Positions 1-9,586 of a DNA stretch of 64,000 bases are shown in pieces. The stretch's first letter is position 1; every line of letters begins with the position of its first letter. The DNA is from Sanguibacter keddieii DSM 10542. Lineage in GTDB: Bacteria; Actinomycetota; Actinomycetes; Actinomycetales; Cellulomonadaceae. The position numbers and the translations under genes were made by a program. The notes beneath the pieces were generated by a model, which searched no databases, had not been told where the DNA came from, and worked only from the letters and a program-made list of their open reading frames with translations. The stretch spans positions 1,240,001 to 1,304,000 of the forward strand of contig NC_013521.1 in the NCBI RefSeq assembly GCF_000024925.1, given 5' to 3'.

Positions 1-1
1 G

Positions 2-175
2 TACGACCAGATCACCGAGGCGCACCGTCGCATCGACGAGCGGGTCGCCGCGGAGCACCTGACCTTCGCCACGGGGGAAGCGGTCGAGCGCAAGGCCTTC
101 AACCTCTACCTGAGGACCCCCGACCAGGTGGGCGAGCAGGACCTCGTCACCGAGGTCTGCGAGCCTCTCGCCTGA
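2..175 (+). CDS. C-terminal end of a GyrI-like / effector-binding domain protein (partial)
   Basis: Only the last 57 codons are present; the start lies before the window. The frame reads from base 2 to a TGA at 173-175. The pattern of an amphipathic EAHRRIDE helix, a loop with a GEAVERKAFNLYL strand and a final acidic TEVCEPLA strand resembles the last third of GyrI-like small-molecule binding domains, often found alone or fused to AraC/MerR regulators. That assignment is inference from a short fragment and no DNA-binding part is visible. It is convergent with the photolyase gene, with 58 bases between them. Confidence 0.55.
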   Translation, partial: YDQITEAHRRIDERVAAEHLTFATGEAVERKAFNLYLRTPDQVGEQDLVTEVCEPLA

Positions 176-233
176 TGCGGCCCCGGAGGACGCCCGGGAG
201 CACGCCCGACCGCCGCGGCAGGGCAGACCGCGC

Positions 234-1586
234 TCAGCCGTCCTTGAAGCGCGCGTAGGCGTCGAGGGACTCCTTGCGCTCGCGCCCGTGGTCGACCAGC
301 TGGTCGGGGTAGTCCTCGGGCGGCGTCGGCAGCTTCCAGGGTTCGTGGACCGCCTTGCCCGGGATCCCGCGCAGCTCGGGGACCCACCGGCGGACGTACT
401 CGCCGTCCGGGTCGAACTTCAGGCCCTGCGTCACGGGGTTGAAGATGCGGAAGTACGGGGAGGCGTCCAGCCCCGTCCCGGCGACCCACTGCCAGTTGAG
501 CTGGTTCTGGGAGCGGTCGGCGTCGAGCAGGTGCTGCATGAAGTGCCGAGCGCCGCGCTGCCACGGGATGTGGAGGTCCTTGACGAGGAACGACCCCACG
601 AGCATGCGGACCCGGCCGTGCATCCACCCCTCGGCGAGCAGCTGGCGCATGCCGGCGTCGACCATCGGGTACCCGGTGCGGCCCTCCGTCCACGCCTCGA
701 ACCAGCGGTCGGCCTGCGAGCGCGGCGTCCACGCGTCGTCGGGCATGACCTCGCGGATCGAGAGCGTCGCGGCCTCGGGGGAGTGGAACAGGACGTCGGC
801 GTGGAACTCGCGCCACGCGAGCTCGGAGCGGAAGCTCGCGGCTCCCTCGTCCCGGAGGTTCTTGAGGTCGGCGAGCAGGGTGCGGGGGTGGATCTCGCCC
901 CACTTGAGCGGGACGGACAGCCGGGAGGTGAGGTCGAGGTCGGGTCGGTTGCGGTCGTCGTCGTAGCCGGCGACGTCCTCGAGGAACTCGTGCCAGCGTT
1001 CGAGGGCCGCCTCCTCGCCCGCAGGGCGCAGCGGCTCGCCGTCGGCCTCCGGGAGGTCCTCCGACGGCAGCTCTGCCCAGTCGACCTCGCCCGGGTCCTG
1101 CGCGGGGCCGCACCACCCGTGGTCGAGCCACGCGGTGCGGAACGGGGTGAACACCCGGTAGGGCGTGCCGGTGCGGGTGAGGACGCGTCCGGGGGAGACG
1201 GCGTAGGCGGACCCGGTGCGGCGCAGCTCGACGTCGTCCTCGGCGAGCGCCGTCTCGACCTCCTCGTCGCGAGCACGGCCGAAGGGCTCGAAGGACTCGG
1301 CGACGTGCACGGTGCGCGCCCCGACCTCGCGGGCCACGGCGGGCAGGACCTCGGTCGGGGCACCGCGGCGGACCACGAGCCTGCCGCCCATGCTCTCGTC
1401 GAGGGCGCGCAGGCTGGCGAGCAGGTAGTCGCGTCGGGGCGACCCGGACGGTCCCCAGAGGCGGTCGTCGAGGACGAACAGGCCGACGACCTGCGAGCCG
1501 TCGGCCTGGGCCTGCTCCCACGCGCTGTTGAGCGCAGGGTTGTCGGCCAGCCGGAGGTCGCGTCGGAACCAGTGGATCGTGGTCAT
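234..1586 (-). CDS. phr: Deoxyribodipyrimidine photolyase / cryptochrome family protein
   Basis: The 450-residue product has the N-terminal photolyase alpha/beta domain starting HWFRRDLRLADNPAL and a C-terminal helical FAD-binding domain with WREF, TGYPMVDAGMRQL, RMLVGSFLVKDL and the NQLNWQWVAG segment typical of class I photolyases. These enzymes use blue light and FADH- to split cyclobutane pyrimidine dimers. Length matches the family. The ATG at 1586 is preceded by TAGGGT at a 6-base spacing with no ribosome binding site, suggesting a leaderless transcript. A 6-4 or cryptochrome role cannot be excluded, but the FAD-domain motifs fit CPD photolyase best. Confidence 0.92.
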   Translation of the reverse strand: MTTIHWFRRDLRLADNPALNSAWEQAQADGSQVVGLFVLDDRLWGPSGSPRRDYLLASLRALDESMGGRLVVRRGAPTEVLPAVAREVGARTVHVAESFEPFGRARDEEVETALAEDDVELRRTGSAYAVSPGRVLTRTGTPYRVFTPFRTAWLDHGWCGPAQDPGEVDWAELPSEDLPEADGEPLRPAGEEAALERWHEFLEDVAGYDDDRNRPDLDLTSRLSVPLKWGEIHPRTLLADLKNLRDEGAASFRSELAWREFHADVLFHSPEAATLSIREVMPDDAWTPRSQADRWFEAWTEGRTGYPMVDAGMRQLLAEGWMHGRVRMLVGSFLVKDLHIPWQRGARHFMQHLLDADRSQNQLNWQWVAGTGLDASPYFRIFNPVTQGLKFDPDGEYVRRWVPELRGIPGKAVHEPWKLPTPPEDYPDQLVDHGRERKESLDAYARFKDG

Positions 1587-1592
1587 CGGGCC

Positions 1593-1598
1593 ACCCTA
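1593..1598 (-). promoter_or_regulatory. -10 element of leaderless phr transcript
   Basis: On the minus strand TAGGGT lies 6 bases before the phr ATG (1586). This matches the actinobacterial leaderless arrangement in which the start codon is the transcription start. Confidence 0.6.
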
Positions 1599-1664
1599 GT
1601 GCGGCGCCGGTCGGTCGGCAGGCCGGGAGGGGAGGGGGCCGGACCCGGCCGCGCCCCCACGCAG

Positions 1665-1698
1665 GGAAGGCCCCGTCGCTGTGGCGACGGGGCCTTCC
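1665..1698. terminator. Intrinsic terminator hairpin between phr and the DoxX-like gene
   Basis: A perfect 15-bp stem (1665-1679 with 1684-1698) closes on a TGTG loop. It sits downstream of the DoxX-like gene on the minus strand, ahead of the phr promoter. There is no long T-run, as is common for high-G+C terminators. Confidence 0.75.
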
Positions 1699-1749
1699 GA
1701 GGTGCCCTGCGAGTCTGGGTGCGGCTCGCGGGAGATGGTGACGCTGGTG

Positions 1750-2310
1750 TCAGCGGAGCCAGCCGTACTGCTTGACGACCGGCAGGTTGGCCCACCACTT
1801 GCCGAGGCCCCAGGTGTCACCGGCCAGCGTGTAGGCGACGACGATCAGGACGAGGGCGTAGATGATGTGGTAGTCCATGAACGGGTTGGTGCCAGCCTCC
1901 ATGGGCCACTCGGCGACCCACATGAGGAACATGATGAGCGAGCCGGCGACCGCTGCGACGCGGACTCCCATGCCGAGCATCACCGCGAGACCCACGGCCA
2001 GCATGCCGAGCATGAACAGGACGTCCGTGGCAGGGCTGGCGATGCTGGCGAAGAAGTCCTTGAAGGGGCCGACGACGGCGTCGCTGTTGAGGAAGCCCTG
2101 GCTCGGGTTGCCGCCGTTGATCCAGGCGCGCTCGGTCGGCGTCGAGTACCCGAGGCCGAAGGTCTTGTCGAGGAAGGCCCAGAGGAAGATGAACCCGGTC
2201 GACAGACGCGCCACGGCGAGCCAGCGGCGTGCCCCAGGACGGACCACGATGTCGTCGCCGGTGACGACGGCGGTGGTGCCCTGTGTTCGAGTGGTCGTTG
2301 CTGCGGTCAT
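1750..2310 (-). CDS. DoxX-like integral membrane protein
   Basis: The 186-residue protein has a hydrophilic N-terminus, then a helix around WLAVARLSTGFIFLWAFLDK, followed by three further hydrophobic stretches, the arrangement of DoxX-family membrane proteins. The GLGYST...AWINGG insert and the tail are typical of larger actinobacterial members. Physiological substrate is unknown; some relatives are associated with redox or thiosulfate metabolism. I start at the ATG at 2310 because GAGGGG lies 9 bases upstream; an upstream ATG at 2319 directly abuts that GAGGGG, and the one at 2364 has no better signal. It is divergent from ilvD. Confidence 0.75.
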   Translation of the reverse strand: MTAATTTRTQGTTAVVTGDDIVVRPGARRWLAVARLSTGFIFLWAFLDKTFGLGYSTPTERAWINGGNPSQGFLNSDAVVGPFKDFFASIASPATDVLFMLGMLAVGLAVMLGMGVRVAAVAGSLIMFLMWVAEWPMEAGTNPFMDYHIIYALVLIVVAYTLAGDTWGLGKWWANLPVVKQYGWLR

Positions 2311-2397
2311 TGCTCTCATCCCCTCAGATGAACTGTGCTGCACTGGTGTGTGCTGATGACTCAATCCTCGACCCCTGCCAGGGTCGTCTCGTGGGCC

Positions 2398-2429
2398 GTA
2401 GGTCCCCAGATCTGGGGGACGTAGGTCCC
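2398..2429. promoter_or_regulatory. Operator-like palindrome with flanking direct repeats upstream of ilvD
   Basis: A perfect 14-bp palindrome (CCCCAGATCTGGGG, 2404-2417) is bracketed by two copies of GTAGGTCCC (2398-2406 and 2421-2429). It lies in the divergent ilvD/DoxX intergenic region, about 45 bases before the ilvD -10 element. Binding by a dimeric regulator is inference. Confidence 0.45.
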
Positions 2430-2473
2430 GTCCGAGGAGTGACCCTGCGACGTGTGCTGCGCGCGTGCGGTCC

Positions 2474-2479
2474 TACACT
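2474..2479 (+). promoter_or_regulatory. -10 element of leaderless ilvD transcript
   Basis: TACACT ends 6 bases before the ilvD ATG at 2486, and no Shine-Dalgarno sequence is present. Confidence 0.55.
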
Positions 2480-2485
2480 CGACGC

Positions 2486-4234
2486 ATGACCGCAACGCCA
2501 CAGACCGACACCGAGAACGCCGGCACGGACGGGGCCACGGCCCCGGGTGTCGACATCAAGCCCCGTTCGCGCAAGGTGACCGACGGGATCGAGGCCACCG
2601 CGTCGCGCGGCATGCTCCGCGCCGTCGGCATGGGCGACGACGACTGGGTCAAGCCCCAGATCGGTGTCGCGAGCTCGTGGAACGAGATCACCCCCTGCAA
2701 CCTGTCGCTCGACCGCCTGGCCAAGGCCGTCAAGGGCGGCGTGCACGCGGGCGGCGGGTACCCGCTCGAGTTCGGCACCATCTCCGTCTCGGACGGCATC
2801 TCGATGGGCCACGAGGGCATGCACTTCTCGCTCGTCTCGCGCGACATCATCGCCGACTCGGTCGAGACCGTCATGCAGGCCGAGCGCCTCGACGGCTCCG
2901 TGCTCCTCGCAGGCTGCGACAAGTCGCTCCCGGGCATGCTCATGGCAGCGGCCCGCCTCGACCTGTCCTCCGTGTTCCTCTACGCGGGCACGATCATGCC
3001 GGGCTGGGTCAAGCTCGAGGACGGCACCGAGAAGGACGTCACGCTCATCGACGCCTTCGAGGCCGTGGGCGCCTGCGCCAAGGGCCTCATGAGCAAGGGC
3101 GACCTCGACCGCATCGAGCGCGCGATCTGCCCGGGCGAGGGGGCCTGCGGCGGCATGTACACCGCGAACACGATGGCCTCCGTCGCCGAGGCGATGGGCA
3201 TGTCGCTGCCGGGCTCGGCCGCGCCGCCCTCGGCCGACCGTCGCCGCGACGCCTTCGCGCACAAGTCCGGCGAGGCCGTCGTCGAGCTGCTCCGCAAGGG
3301 CATCACGGCCCGCCAGATCATGACCAAGGAGGCCTTCGAGAACGCGATCGCCGTGGTCATGGCCTTCGGCGGCTCGACCAACGCGGTCCTGCACCTGCTG
3401 GCCATCGCGCACGAGGCCGAGGTCGAGCTCACGCTCGACGACTTCAGCCGCGTCGCCGCGAAGGTGCCGCACCTGGGTGACCTCAAGCCCTTCGGCCGTT
3501 ACGTCATGGCGGACGTCGACCGCATCGGCGGCGTGCCCGTCGTCATGAAGGCGCTGCTCGACGCCGGGCTGCTGCACGGCGACTGCCTCACGGTGACCGG
3601 CAAGACCGTCGCGGAGAACCTCGCGGACATCGCTCCGCCCGACCCCGACGGCAAGATCCTGCGCGCGCTGAGCAACCCGATCCACAAGACCGGTGGCATC
3701 ACCATCCTGCACGGCTCGCTGGCTCCCGAGGGTGCCGTCGTGAAGTCCGCAGGCTTCGACTCCGACGTCTTCGAGGGAACCGCCCGCGTGTTCGAGCGGG
3801 AGCGCGCCGCGATGGACGCCCTCGAGGACGGGACCATCCAGGCCGGCGACGTCGTCGTCATCCGCTACGAGGGCCCCAAGGGCGGACCGGGCATGCGCGA
3901 GATGCTCGCGATCACCGGTGCCATCAAGGGAGCCGGCCTCGGCAAGGACGTGCTCCTGCTCACCGACGGCCGCTTCTCGGGCGGCACCACCGGCCTGTGC
4001 GTCGGCCACGTCGCGCCCGAGGCCGTCGACGGCGGCCCGGTCGCGTTCGTCCAGGACGGTGACCGCATCCGTCTCGACGTCGCCAACGCCACCCTCGACC
4101 TGCTCGTCGACCCCGAGGTCCTCGAGGCGCGCAAGGCCGGCTGGGAGCCGCTCGCCCCGACGTACACGCGCGGTGTGCTGGCCAAGTACGCCAAGCTCGT
4201 CCACTCCGCGTCGCAGGGTGCCGTCCTGTACTGA
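2486..4234 (+). CDS. ilvD: Dihydroxy-acid dehydratase
   Basis: This 582-residue enzyme converts 2,3-dihydroxy-isovalerate and 2,3-dihydroxy-3-methylvalerate to the 2-oxo acids that precede valine/leucine and isoleucine. The IlvD/Edd signatures are present: GCDKSLPG near residue 140, the [16 protein letters not shown] segment carrying another cluster cysteine, and the C-terminal [14 protein letters not shown] motif. Length is normal. I prefer ATG 2486, which has TACACT 6 bases upstream, to an in-frame GTG at 2465 that overlaps the promoter. It stands alone, about 1.8 kb before ilvBNC, and is followed by a strong terminator. Confidence 0.96.
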   Translation: MTATPQTDTENAGTDGATAPGVDIKPRSRKVTDGIEATASRGMLRAVGMGDDDWVKPQIGVASSWNEITPCNLSLDRLAKAVKGGVHAGGGYPLEFGTISVSDGISMGHEGMHFSLVSRDIIADSVETVMQAERLDGSVLLAGCDKSLPGMLMAAARLDLSSVFLYAGTIMPGWVKLEDGTEKDVTLIDAFEAVGACAKGLMSKGDLDRIERAICPGEGACGGMYTANTMASVAEAMGMSLPGSAAPPSADRRRDAFAHKSGEAVVELLRKGITARQIMTKEAFENAIAVVMAFGGSTNAVLHLLAIAHEAEVELTLDDFSRVAAKVPHLGDLKPFGRYVMADVDRIGGVPVVMKALLDAGLLHGDCLTVTGKTVAENLADIAPPDPDGKILRALSNPIHKTGGITILHGSLAPEGAVVKSAGFDSDVFEGTARVFERERAAMDALEDGTIQAGDVVVIRYEGPKGGPGMREMLAITGAIKGAGLGKDVLLLTDGRFSGGTTGLCVGHVAPEAVDGGPVAFVQDGDRIRLDVANATLDLLVDPEVLEARKAGWEPLAPTYTRGVLAKYAKLVHSASQGAVLY

Positions 4235-4272
4235 GCACGACGTGGGCGTCCTCAGGCGCCGCGCGCACCGTC

Positions 4273-4310
4273 GACGGGCGGGTCGGACCTCACGGTCCGG
4301 CCCGCCCGTC
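4273..4310 (+). terminator. Intrinsic terminator after ilvD
   Basis: A 17-bp stem (4273-4289 with 4294-4310, one G-U pair) with a TCAC loop lies 38 bases after the ilvD stop and may also serve the converging lipoprotein gene. Confidence 0.7.
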
Positions 4311-4358
4311 GTGCGTCTGCGGGGGAGGCGAGCAGGAGGAGGGCAGCCCGAGGAGGGC

Positions 4359-4910
4359 TCAGCCGGCCGGGGTGAGCGGGACGTCGAGGGCCGCAGCCGC
4401 GAGCGAGCCGGCCCCGTCGACCGTCATCGCGTCCGGGCGGTTCGCGACGAGGGTCGCCCCGTCGACGGCCTCGCGGTCCACCGCGAAGGCCACCCAGCCG
4501 CGCTGGGTGCCGCCCGTCCGGGTCTCCGTGAGGGGCCACAGGGACTCGTCCTGGAGCGTGCGGTCGACCGTGGTCAGCGCGGCGCTGACCTCGCCCGAGG
4601 AGGTCCGCAGCTCGAAGTCGCCGCGGCGGACGGAGAACGTCCGGTCCGGGCCGACGCTCACGGTCACGTCGACCGCGACGATCACCGGGTCCTCGATGCC
4701 GCCCCCGGCGTCGAATCCCACGGGCGTCGCGATGTCGGGGACGTAGCCGTGGACTGTCGTCGTCTGCGACGTCTCGGCGTCGACGACGGTCCGGTCGACG
4801 GCCACGTGCGAGAGGGTGTCCGGGTCGTCGCCGCAGGCGGACAGCGACAGGACGAGCGAGAGAGCTGCCGCGAGGGAGACGGATCGCCAGGTGGGGGTCC
4901 GGACGGCCAC
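4359..4910 (-). CDS. Putative secreted lipoprotein of unknown function
   Basis: The 183-residue product begins with a charged MAVRTPTWR segment, a hydrophobic core and the lipobox LSAC-G, so it should be lipidated at Cys26 or so and held on the outer face of the membrane. The mature part is predominantly beta-like, with a C-terminal GWVAFAVDREAVDGATLV segment reminiscent of DUF4352-type immunoglobulin-like domains; that similarity is tentative. The GTG start at 4910 has AGGAG about 9 bases upstream. It is divergent from the pterin dehydratase fusion, with 57 bases between them. Confidence 0.7.
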   Translation of the reverse strand: MAVRTPTWRSVSLAAALSLVLSLSACGDDPDTLSHVAVDRTVVDAETSQTTTVHGYVPDIATPVGFDAGGGIEDPVIVAVDVTVSVGPDRTFSVRRGDFELRTSSGEVSAALTTVDRTLQDESLWPLTETRTGGTQRGWVAFAVDREAVDGATLVANRPDAMTVDGAGSLAAAALDVPLTPAG

Positions 4911-4955
4911 GGGGCGGTGCTCCTGTCTCTGCGGCGGGCGTTGTGGTGTCCCACT

Positions 4956-4961
4956 CTAGGT
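4956..4961 (+). promoter_or_regulatory. Candidate -10 element of leaderless PCD-fusion transcript
   Basis: CTAGGT lies 6 bases before GTG 4968. The match is weaker than for other leaderless genes in this window. Confidence 0.35.
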
Positions 4962-4967
4962 GCCACA

Positions 4968-5630
4968 GTGGCTGACATGACTGATCTGACGACCGGTGAG
5001 ATCGAGGCGGCGCTCGCGGGCACGCCCTGGCGCGTGGTCCTCGGGCGCCTGGTCGCCCACTTCGCCACCCCGGACTTCGCCTCCGCGCTCACCTTCGTCG
5101 AGCGCGTCGCCGAGGAGGCCGAGGCGGCGGGCCACCACCCGGACGTCACGCTGGGCTACGGGTACGTGGCGCTGTCCGTGGTGAGCCACGACGTCGGGCG
5201 GCTCACCGAGCGCGACGTCGACCTCGCCGCACGGGTGGCGCTGGTCGCGGTCGAGCTCGGCGTCGAGCAGGCGCCGGGTGCGCCCCAGGCGGTCGAGATC
5301 GCGGTCGACACCACGGACGACGCGCGGGTCCGGCCCTTCTGGGCGGCGGTCCTCGGCTACGAGGCGGCCGGCGACGACCCGGACGCGCTCGCCGACCCGC
5401 GCGGTACCGGGCCGCGCGTCTGGTTCCAGGACAGCGACGACGTGCGGACCGAGCGCGGGCGTCTGCACGTCGATGTCTCCGTCCTGGTCGACGAGGGACC
5501 AGCCCGGGTCGAGGCCGCGCTGGCGGCGGGCGGCCGGCTGGTCTCGGACGAGCACGCTCCCAGCTGGTGGGTGCTGGCGGACGCCGACGGCAACGAGGTG
5601 TGCGTGTCGACCGCGGCCGGGCGTGACTGA
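4968..5630 (+). CDS. Fusion of pterin-4a-carbinolamine dehydratase and a glyoxalase-like (VOC) domain
   Basis: Residues about 1-100 form a pterin-4a-carbinolamine dehydratase (PCD/DCoH) domain: the AGHHPDV motif with adjacent histidines, followed by VVSHDVGRLTERD, corresponds to the family's HHP...TH..GGLT.RD signature. Residues about 105-215 form a glyoxalase/bleomycin-resistance-type domain ending LADADGNEVCVSTA. PCD recycles 4a-hydroxytetrahydropterin; what the VOC domain binds is unknown. No aromatic amino acid hydroxylase is nearby, so its role may be other than cofactor recycling. The GTG at 4968 follows CTAGGT; the ATG at 4977 is an alternative start. Confidence 0.8.
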   Translation: MADMTDLTTGEIEAALAGTPWRVVLGRLVAHFATPDFASALTFVERVAEEAEAAGHHPDVTLGYGYVALSVVSHDVGRLTERDVDLAARVALVAVELGVEQAPGAPQAVEIAVDTTDDARVRPFWAAVLGYEAAGDDPDALADPRGTGPRVWFQDSDDVRTERGRLHVDVSVLVDEGPARVEAALAAGGRLVSDEHAPSWWVLADADGNEVCVSTAAGRD

Positions 5631-5751
5631 GCGAGATGCACCGCAGCGGCGTGACGCAGAGGAGCAGGGAGCGTCGAGCCTCCTGAGGGCTCTCCTCGTC
5701 GTCTCACGGTGGGCGGCTCTGTCTCAGCGGGCGAGACGGTTCGAGGGCCGC

Positions 5752-5780
5752 ATGACATCGCTGCGGGGGAGGCGTACTCT
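5752..5780 (+). promoter_or_regulatory. Promoter of the ilvBNC leader
   Basis: ATGACA (5752-5757) and TACTCT (5775-5780) are separated by 17 bases, close to the sigma-70-type consensus. The -10 element ends 7 bases before the leader-peptide ATG (5788), which implies a leaderless leader peptide. Confidence 0.7.
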
Positions 5781-5787
5781 CCTTCGT

Positions 5788-5832
5788 ATGCAGACGAACA
5801 TCCTCGTAGTACTTACCGAGCGCGCCGGCTGA
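5788..5832 (+). CDS. ilvL: ilvBNC attenuator leader peptide
   Basis: A 14-codon reading frame encodes [14 protein letters not shown]. Five consecutive branched-chain residues (I-L-V-V-L) lie in the middle, as expected for a peptide that senses charged Ile-, Leu- and Val-tRNA. Three of those codons are GTA, GTA and CTT, which are rare in this G+C-rich genome and would strengthen stalling. The stop at 5830-5832 precedes a terminator hairpin and, 115 bases beyond it, ilvB. Attenuation of ilvBNC by such leaders is established in other actinobacteria such as Corynebacterium; here it is inferred from sequence. Confidence 0.85.
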   Translation: MQTNILVVLTERAG

Positions 5833-5863
5833 GGCCCAGCACTTCGGTTTCGTCAGCGCGCTC

Positions 5864-5902
5864 ACCCCTCGAAGGCCCCTACCCGGGGACGAGGGGTTTT
5901 TT
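5864..5902 (+). terminator. ilvBNC attenuator terminator
   Basis: The stem ACCCCTCG (5864-5871) pairs with CGAGGGGT (5890-5897), extended inside by CCCC/GGGG, and is followed by a run of six T (5897-5902), rare in this sequence. An upstream 8-bp stem (5818-5825 with 5856-5863) overlaps the end of the leader peptide. A possible antiterminator pairs 5842-5846 with 5870-5874, which would break the terminator's left arm. Confidence 0.85.
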
Positions 5903-6016
5903 CATGTCACGACCTGCGACCAGCGGGTCTTCACGCACCAGCAGCCCACACGCAGCCCACAAGCACTGACCGGTAAGCACTCCCGCCACACGTCGTACAG
6001 CACCCAGGAGAACCCG

Positions 6017-7897
6017 ATGGTCCAGGGCCCCACACCCGCACCGCCTCGCGGCGGAGCGCCGGCAGGAGCGGCTCCCGCCGCCACGCCGAGCGCACCGAAG
6101 CCAGCCCCCGGCGACGCCGTGCGCCGGCCGCGCACCGACGTCTCGACCGCCGAGGTCACCGGCGCCGAGTCGATCGTCCGCTCGCTCGAGGCCGCGGGCG
6201 TCGAGACCGTCTTCGGCATCCCCGGCGGCGCGATCCTCCCGACCTACGACCCGCTCATGGACTCGAAGAAGATCCGGCACATCCTGGTCCGGCACGAGCA
6301 GGGCGGCGGCCACGCCGCGTCCGGCTACGCCCACGCGACCGGCCGCGTCGGCGTCACCATGGCGACCTCGGGCCCCGGTGCGACGAACCTCGTGACCCCG
6401 ATCGCCGACGCGAACATGGACTCGATCCCCATGGTCGCGATCACCGGCCAGGTCGGCGCGTCGCTCATCGGCACGGACGCCTTCCAGGAGGCGGACATCG
6501 TCGGCATCACCTTCCCGGTGACCAAGCACAGCTTCCTCGTGACGGACCCCGACGACATCCCGCGGACCATCGCCGAGGCCTTCCACATCGCCTCGACCGG
6601 TCGCCCCGGCCCGGTGCTCGTGGACATCGCGAAGTCCGCCATGCAGGCGAAGACGACGTTCAGCTGGCCGAGCGAGCTCAACCTGCCGGGCTACCACCCG
6701 GTGACCAAGCCGCACAGCAAGCAGATCCGCGAGGCGGCCCGTCTGCTCGCCTCGGCACGACGCCCCGTCCTCTACGTCGGTGGTGGCGCGATCCGCTCCG
6801 GCGCGGCGGCCGAGCTGCGCAAGCTGGTCGACCTCTCCGGAGCGGCTGCGGTCACGACCCTCATGGCCCGCGGCGCGCTGCCCGACTCGCACCCGCAGAA
6901 CCTCGGCATGCCCGGCATGCACGGCACGGTCCCGGCCGTGTCCGCCCTGCAGAAGGCCGACCTGGTCTTCGCGCTCGGCGCGCGCTTCGACGACCGCGTC
7001 ACCGGCAAGCTCTCGAGCTTCGCCCCGCACGCGACGATCATCCACGCGGACATCGACCCGGCAGAGATCGGCAAGAACCGTGCGGTCGACGTGCCGATCG
7101 TCGGAGACCTCAAGGAGGTCATCGCCGACCTGCTCCCCGAGCTCGCCCGCGAGCAGGAGACCCACGGCAAGCCGGACCTCGAGGCCTGGTGGCGCCAGAT
7201 CGACTCGTGGCGCGAGACATACCCCCTCGGCTTCACGGAGCCCGAGGACGGTCACCTCGCCCCGCAGCACATCATCAGCCGCCTCGGCGAGATCTCGGGC
7301 CCGGACAGCATCTACGTGTCGGGCGTGGGGCAGCACCAGATGTGGGCCTCGCAGTTCATCCGCTACGAGCGCCCCAACACGTGGCTCAACTCGGGCGGCC
7401 TGGGCACCATGGGCTACTCGATCCCGGCCGCGATGGGAGCCAAGGTCGGTCAGCCCGACCGCACCGTCTGGGCGATCGACGGCGACGGCTGCTTCCAGAT
7501 GACCAACCAGGAGCTCGCGACCTGCTCGATCAACGACATCCCCATCAAGGTGGCGCTGATCAACAACTCCTCGCTCGGCATGGTCCGCCAGTGGCAGACG
7601 CTGTTCTACGAGTCCCGGTACTCGAACACCGACCTGCACACAGGGCACGGCACCCGCCACATCCCCGACTTCGTCAAGCTCGCGGACGCCTACGGCTGCG
7701 TCGGCATCCGCGTCGAGCACGCGAACGAGGTCGACGCGGCGATCAAGCGCGCGGAGCAGATCAACGACCAGCCCGTGGTCATCGACTTCCACGTGTCGCG
7801 CGACGCCATGGTGTGGCCGATGGTGGCCGCCGGCGTGAGCAACGACGACATCCAGTACGCACGCGGCATCTCGCCCGCGTGGGACCGCGAAGACTGA
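6017..7897 (+). CDS. ilvB: Acetolactate synthase (acetohydroxyacid synthase) large subunit
   Basis: The 626-residue catalytic subunit condenses two pyruvates to acetolactate, or pyruvate with 2-oxobutyrate to acetohydroxybutyrate, using thiamine diphosphate. The [10 protein letters not shown] start, the [14 protein letters not shown] segment with its catalytic glutamate, and the C-terminal [12 protein letters not shown]...NN ThDP-binding motif are all present. A Pro/Ala-rich tail of about 45 residues precedes the conserved domain, as in many actinobacteria. AGGAGAA lies just before the ATG. It is first in ilvB-ilvN-ilvC, with 15 bases to ilvN, and is controlled by the upstream attenuator. Confidence 0.97.
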   Translation: MVQGPTPAPPRGGAPAGAAPAATPSAPKPAPGDAVRRPRTDVSTAEVTGAESIVRSLEAAGVETVFGIPGGAILPTYDPLMDSKKIRHILVRHEQGGGHAASGYAHATGRVGVTMATSGPGATNLVTPIADANMDSIPMVAITGQVGASLIGTDAFQEADIVGITFPVTKHSFLVTDPDDIPRTIAEAFHIASTGRPGPVLVDIAKSAMQAKTTFSWPSELNLPGYHPVTKPHSKQIREAARLLASARRPVLYVGGGAIRSGAAAELRKLVDLSGAAAVTTLMARGALPDSHPQNLGMPGMHGTVPAVSALQKADLVFALGARFDDRVTGKLSSFAPHATIIHADIDPAEIGKNRAVDVPIVGDLKEVIADLLPELAREQETHGKPDLEAWWRQIDSWRETYPLGFTEPEDGHLAPQHIISRLGEISGPDSIYVSGVGQHQMWASQFIRYERPNTWLNSGGLGTMGYSIPAAMGAKVGQPDRTVWAIDGDGCFQMTNQELATCSINDIPIKVALINNSSLGMVRQWQTLFYESRYSNTDLHTGHGTRHIPDFVKLADAYGCVGIRVEHANEVDAAIKRAEQINDQPVVIDFHVSRDAMVWPMVAAGVSNDDIQYARGISPAWDRED

Positions 7898-7912
7898 CCG
7901 GGAGCCCAGACC

Positions 7913-8437
7913 ATGACTCGTCACACCCTCTCGGTCCTCGTCGAGAACAAGCCCGCCGTGCTCGCGCGCGTCGCAGGCCTGTTCGCACGCAGGGCCTTCA
8001 ATATCCACTCTCTCGCCGTCGGACCGACGGAGCACGAGGAGCTCTCGCGGGTGACCGTCGTCGTCGACGTCGACGACCTCCCGCTGGAGCAGGTGACCAA
8101 GCAGCTCAACAAGCTGGTCAACGTCATCAAGATCGTCGAGCTGGACCCGGCAGCGGCGGTACAGCGCGAGCTCATGCTCGTGAAGGTGAGGGCAGACCTC
8201 AGCACGCGCACCCACGTGCTCGAGGTGGTGCAGCTCTTCCGCGCCCACGTCGTCGACGTCGTCCCCGACGCCGTCACGATCGAGGCGACCGGTAACCCGG
8301 ACAAGCTCTCGGCACTCCTCGGGGCTCTCGAGCCCTTCGGCATCCGCGAGATCGTCAAGTCGGGGACCGTCGGCATCGGGCGCGGCTCGCGCTCGATCAC
8401 CGACCGGGCGCTCGAGCGCGTCCCGCGCTCGGCCTGA
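7913..8437 (+). CDS. ilvN: Acetolactate synthase small (regulatory) subunit
   Basis: The 174-residue protein starts with an ACT domain (HTLSVLVENKPAVLARVAGLFARR, NIHSLAVG) that binds valine for feedback inhibition, followed by the ALS_ss C-terminal domain ending near SGTVGIGRG. Length is that of standard IlvN/IlvH. It assembles with the large subunit and raises its activity. GGGAG precedes the ATG. It lies 15 bases after ilvB and 51 bases before ilvC, with no promoter evident, so the three genes appear co-transcribed. Confidence 0.96.
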   Translation: MTRHTLSVLVENKPAVLARVAGLFARRAFNIHSLAVGPTEHEELSRVTVVVDVDDLPLEQVTKQLNKLVNVIKIVELDPAAAVQRELMLVKVRADLSTRTHVLEVVQLFRAHVVDVVPDAVTIEATGNPDKLSALLGALEPFGIREIVKSGTVGIGRGSRSITDRALERVPRSA

Positions 8438-8473
8438 CACACTTCATGCACGACGAACGACACACATTTCTAA

Positions 8474-9517
<1,044 letters not shown>

Positions 9518-9539
9518 TCCTCGTCTTTCCCCTGGTCGG

Positions 9540-9565
9540 GCCCGTCTGCGCTTTTGCAGGCGGGC
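9540..9565 (+). terminator. Candidate terminator after ilvC
   Basis: A 10-bp stem (9540-9549 with 9556-9565, one G-U pair) lies 22 bases after the ilvC stop. It has no T-run, so it is a weaker call. Confidence 0.5.
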
Positions 9566-9586
9566 TCGACCTGCTTGACTGGGGTC

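Noticed and set aside
2311-2364. Upstream start codons (2364, 2319) for the DoxX-like protein
   Set aside because: The only Shine-Dalgarno-like sequence, GAGGGG, is correctly spaced for the ATG at 2310 and would be inside or adjacent to the earlier starts.
5278-5787. A longer frame ending in the ILVVL peptide
   Set aside because: It overlaps the VOC-domain fusion gene in another frame; the promoter at 5752-5780 places the transcription start at the short leader ATG.
5879-8440. An 853-codon frame antisense to ilvB and ilvN
   Set aside because: It is a mirror of the codon bias of the real genes (valine/arginine/aspartate-rich, no domain) and crosses a clear operon and attenuator.
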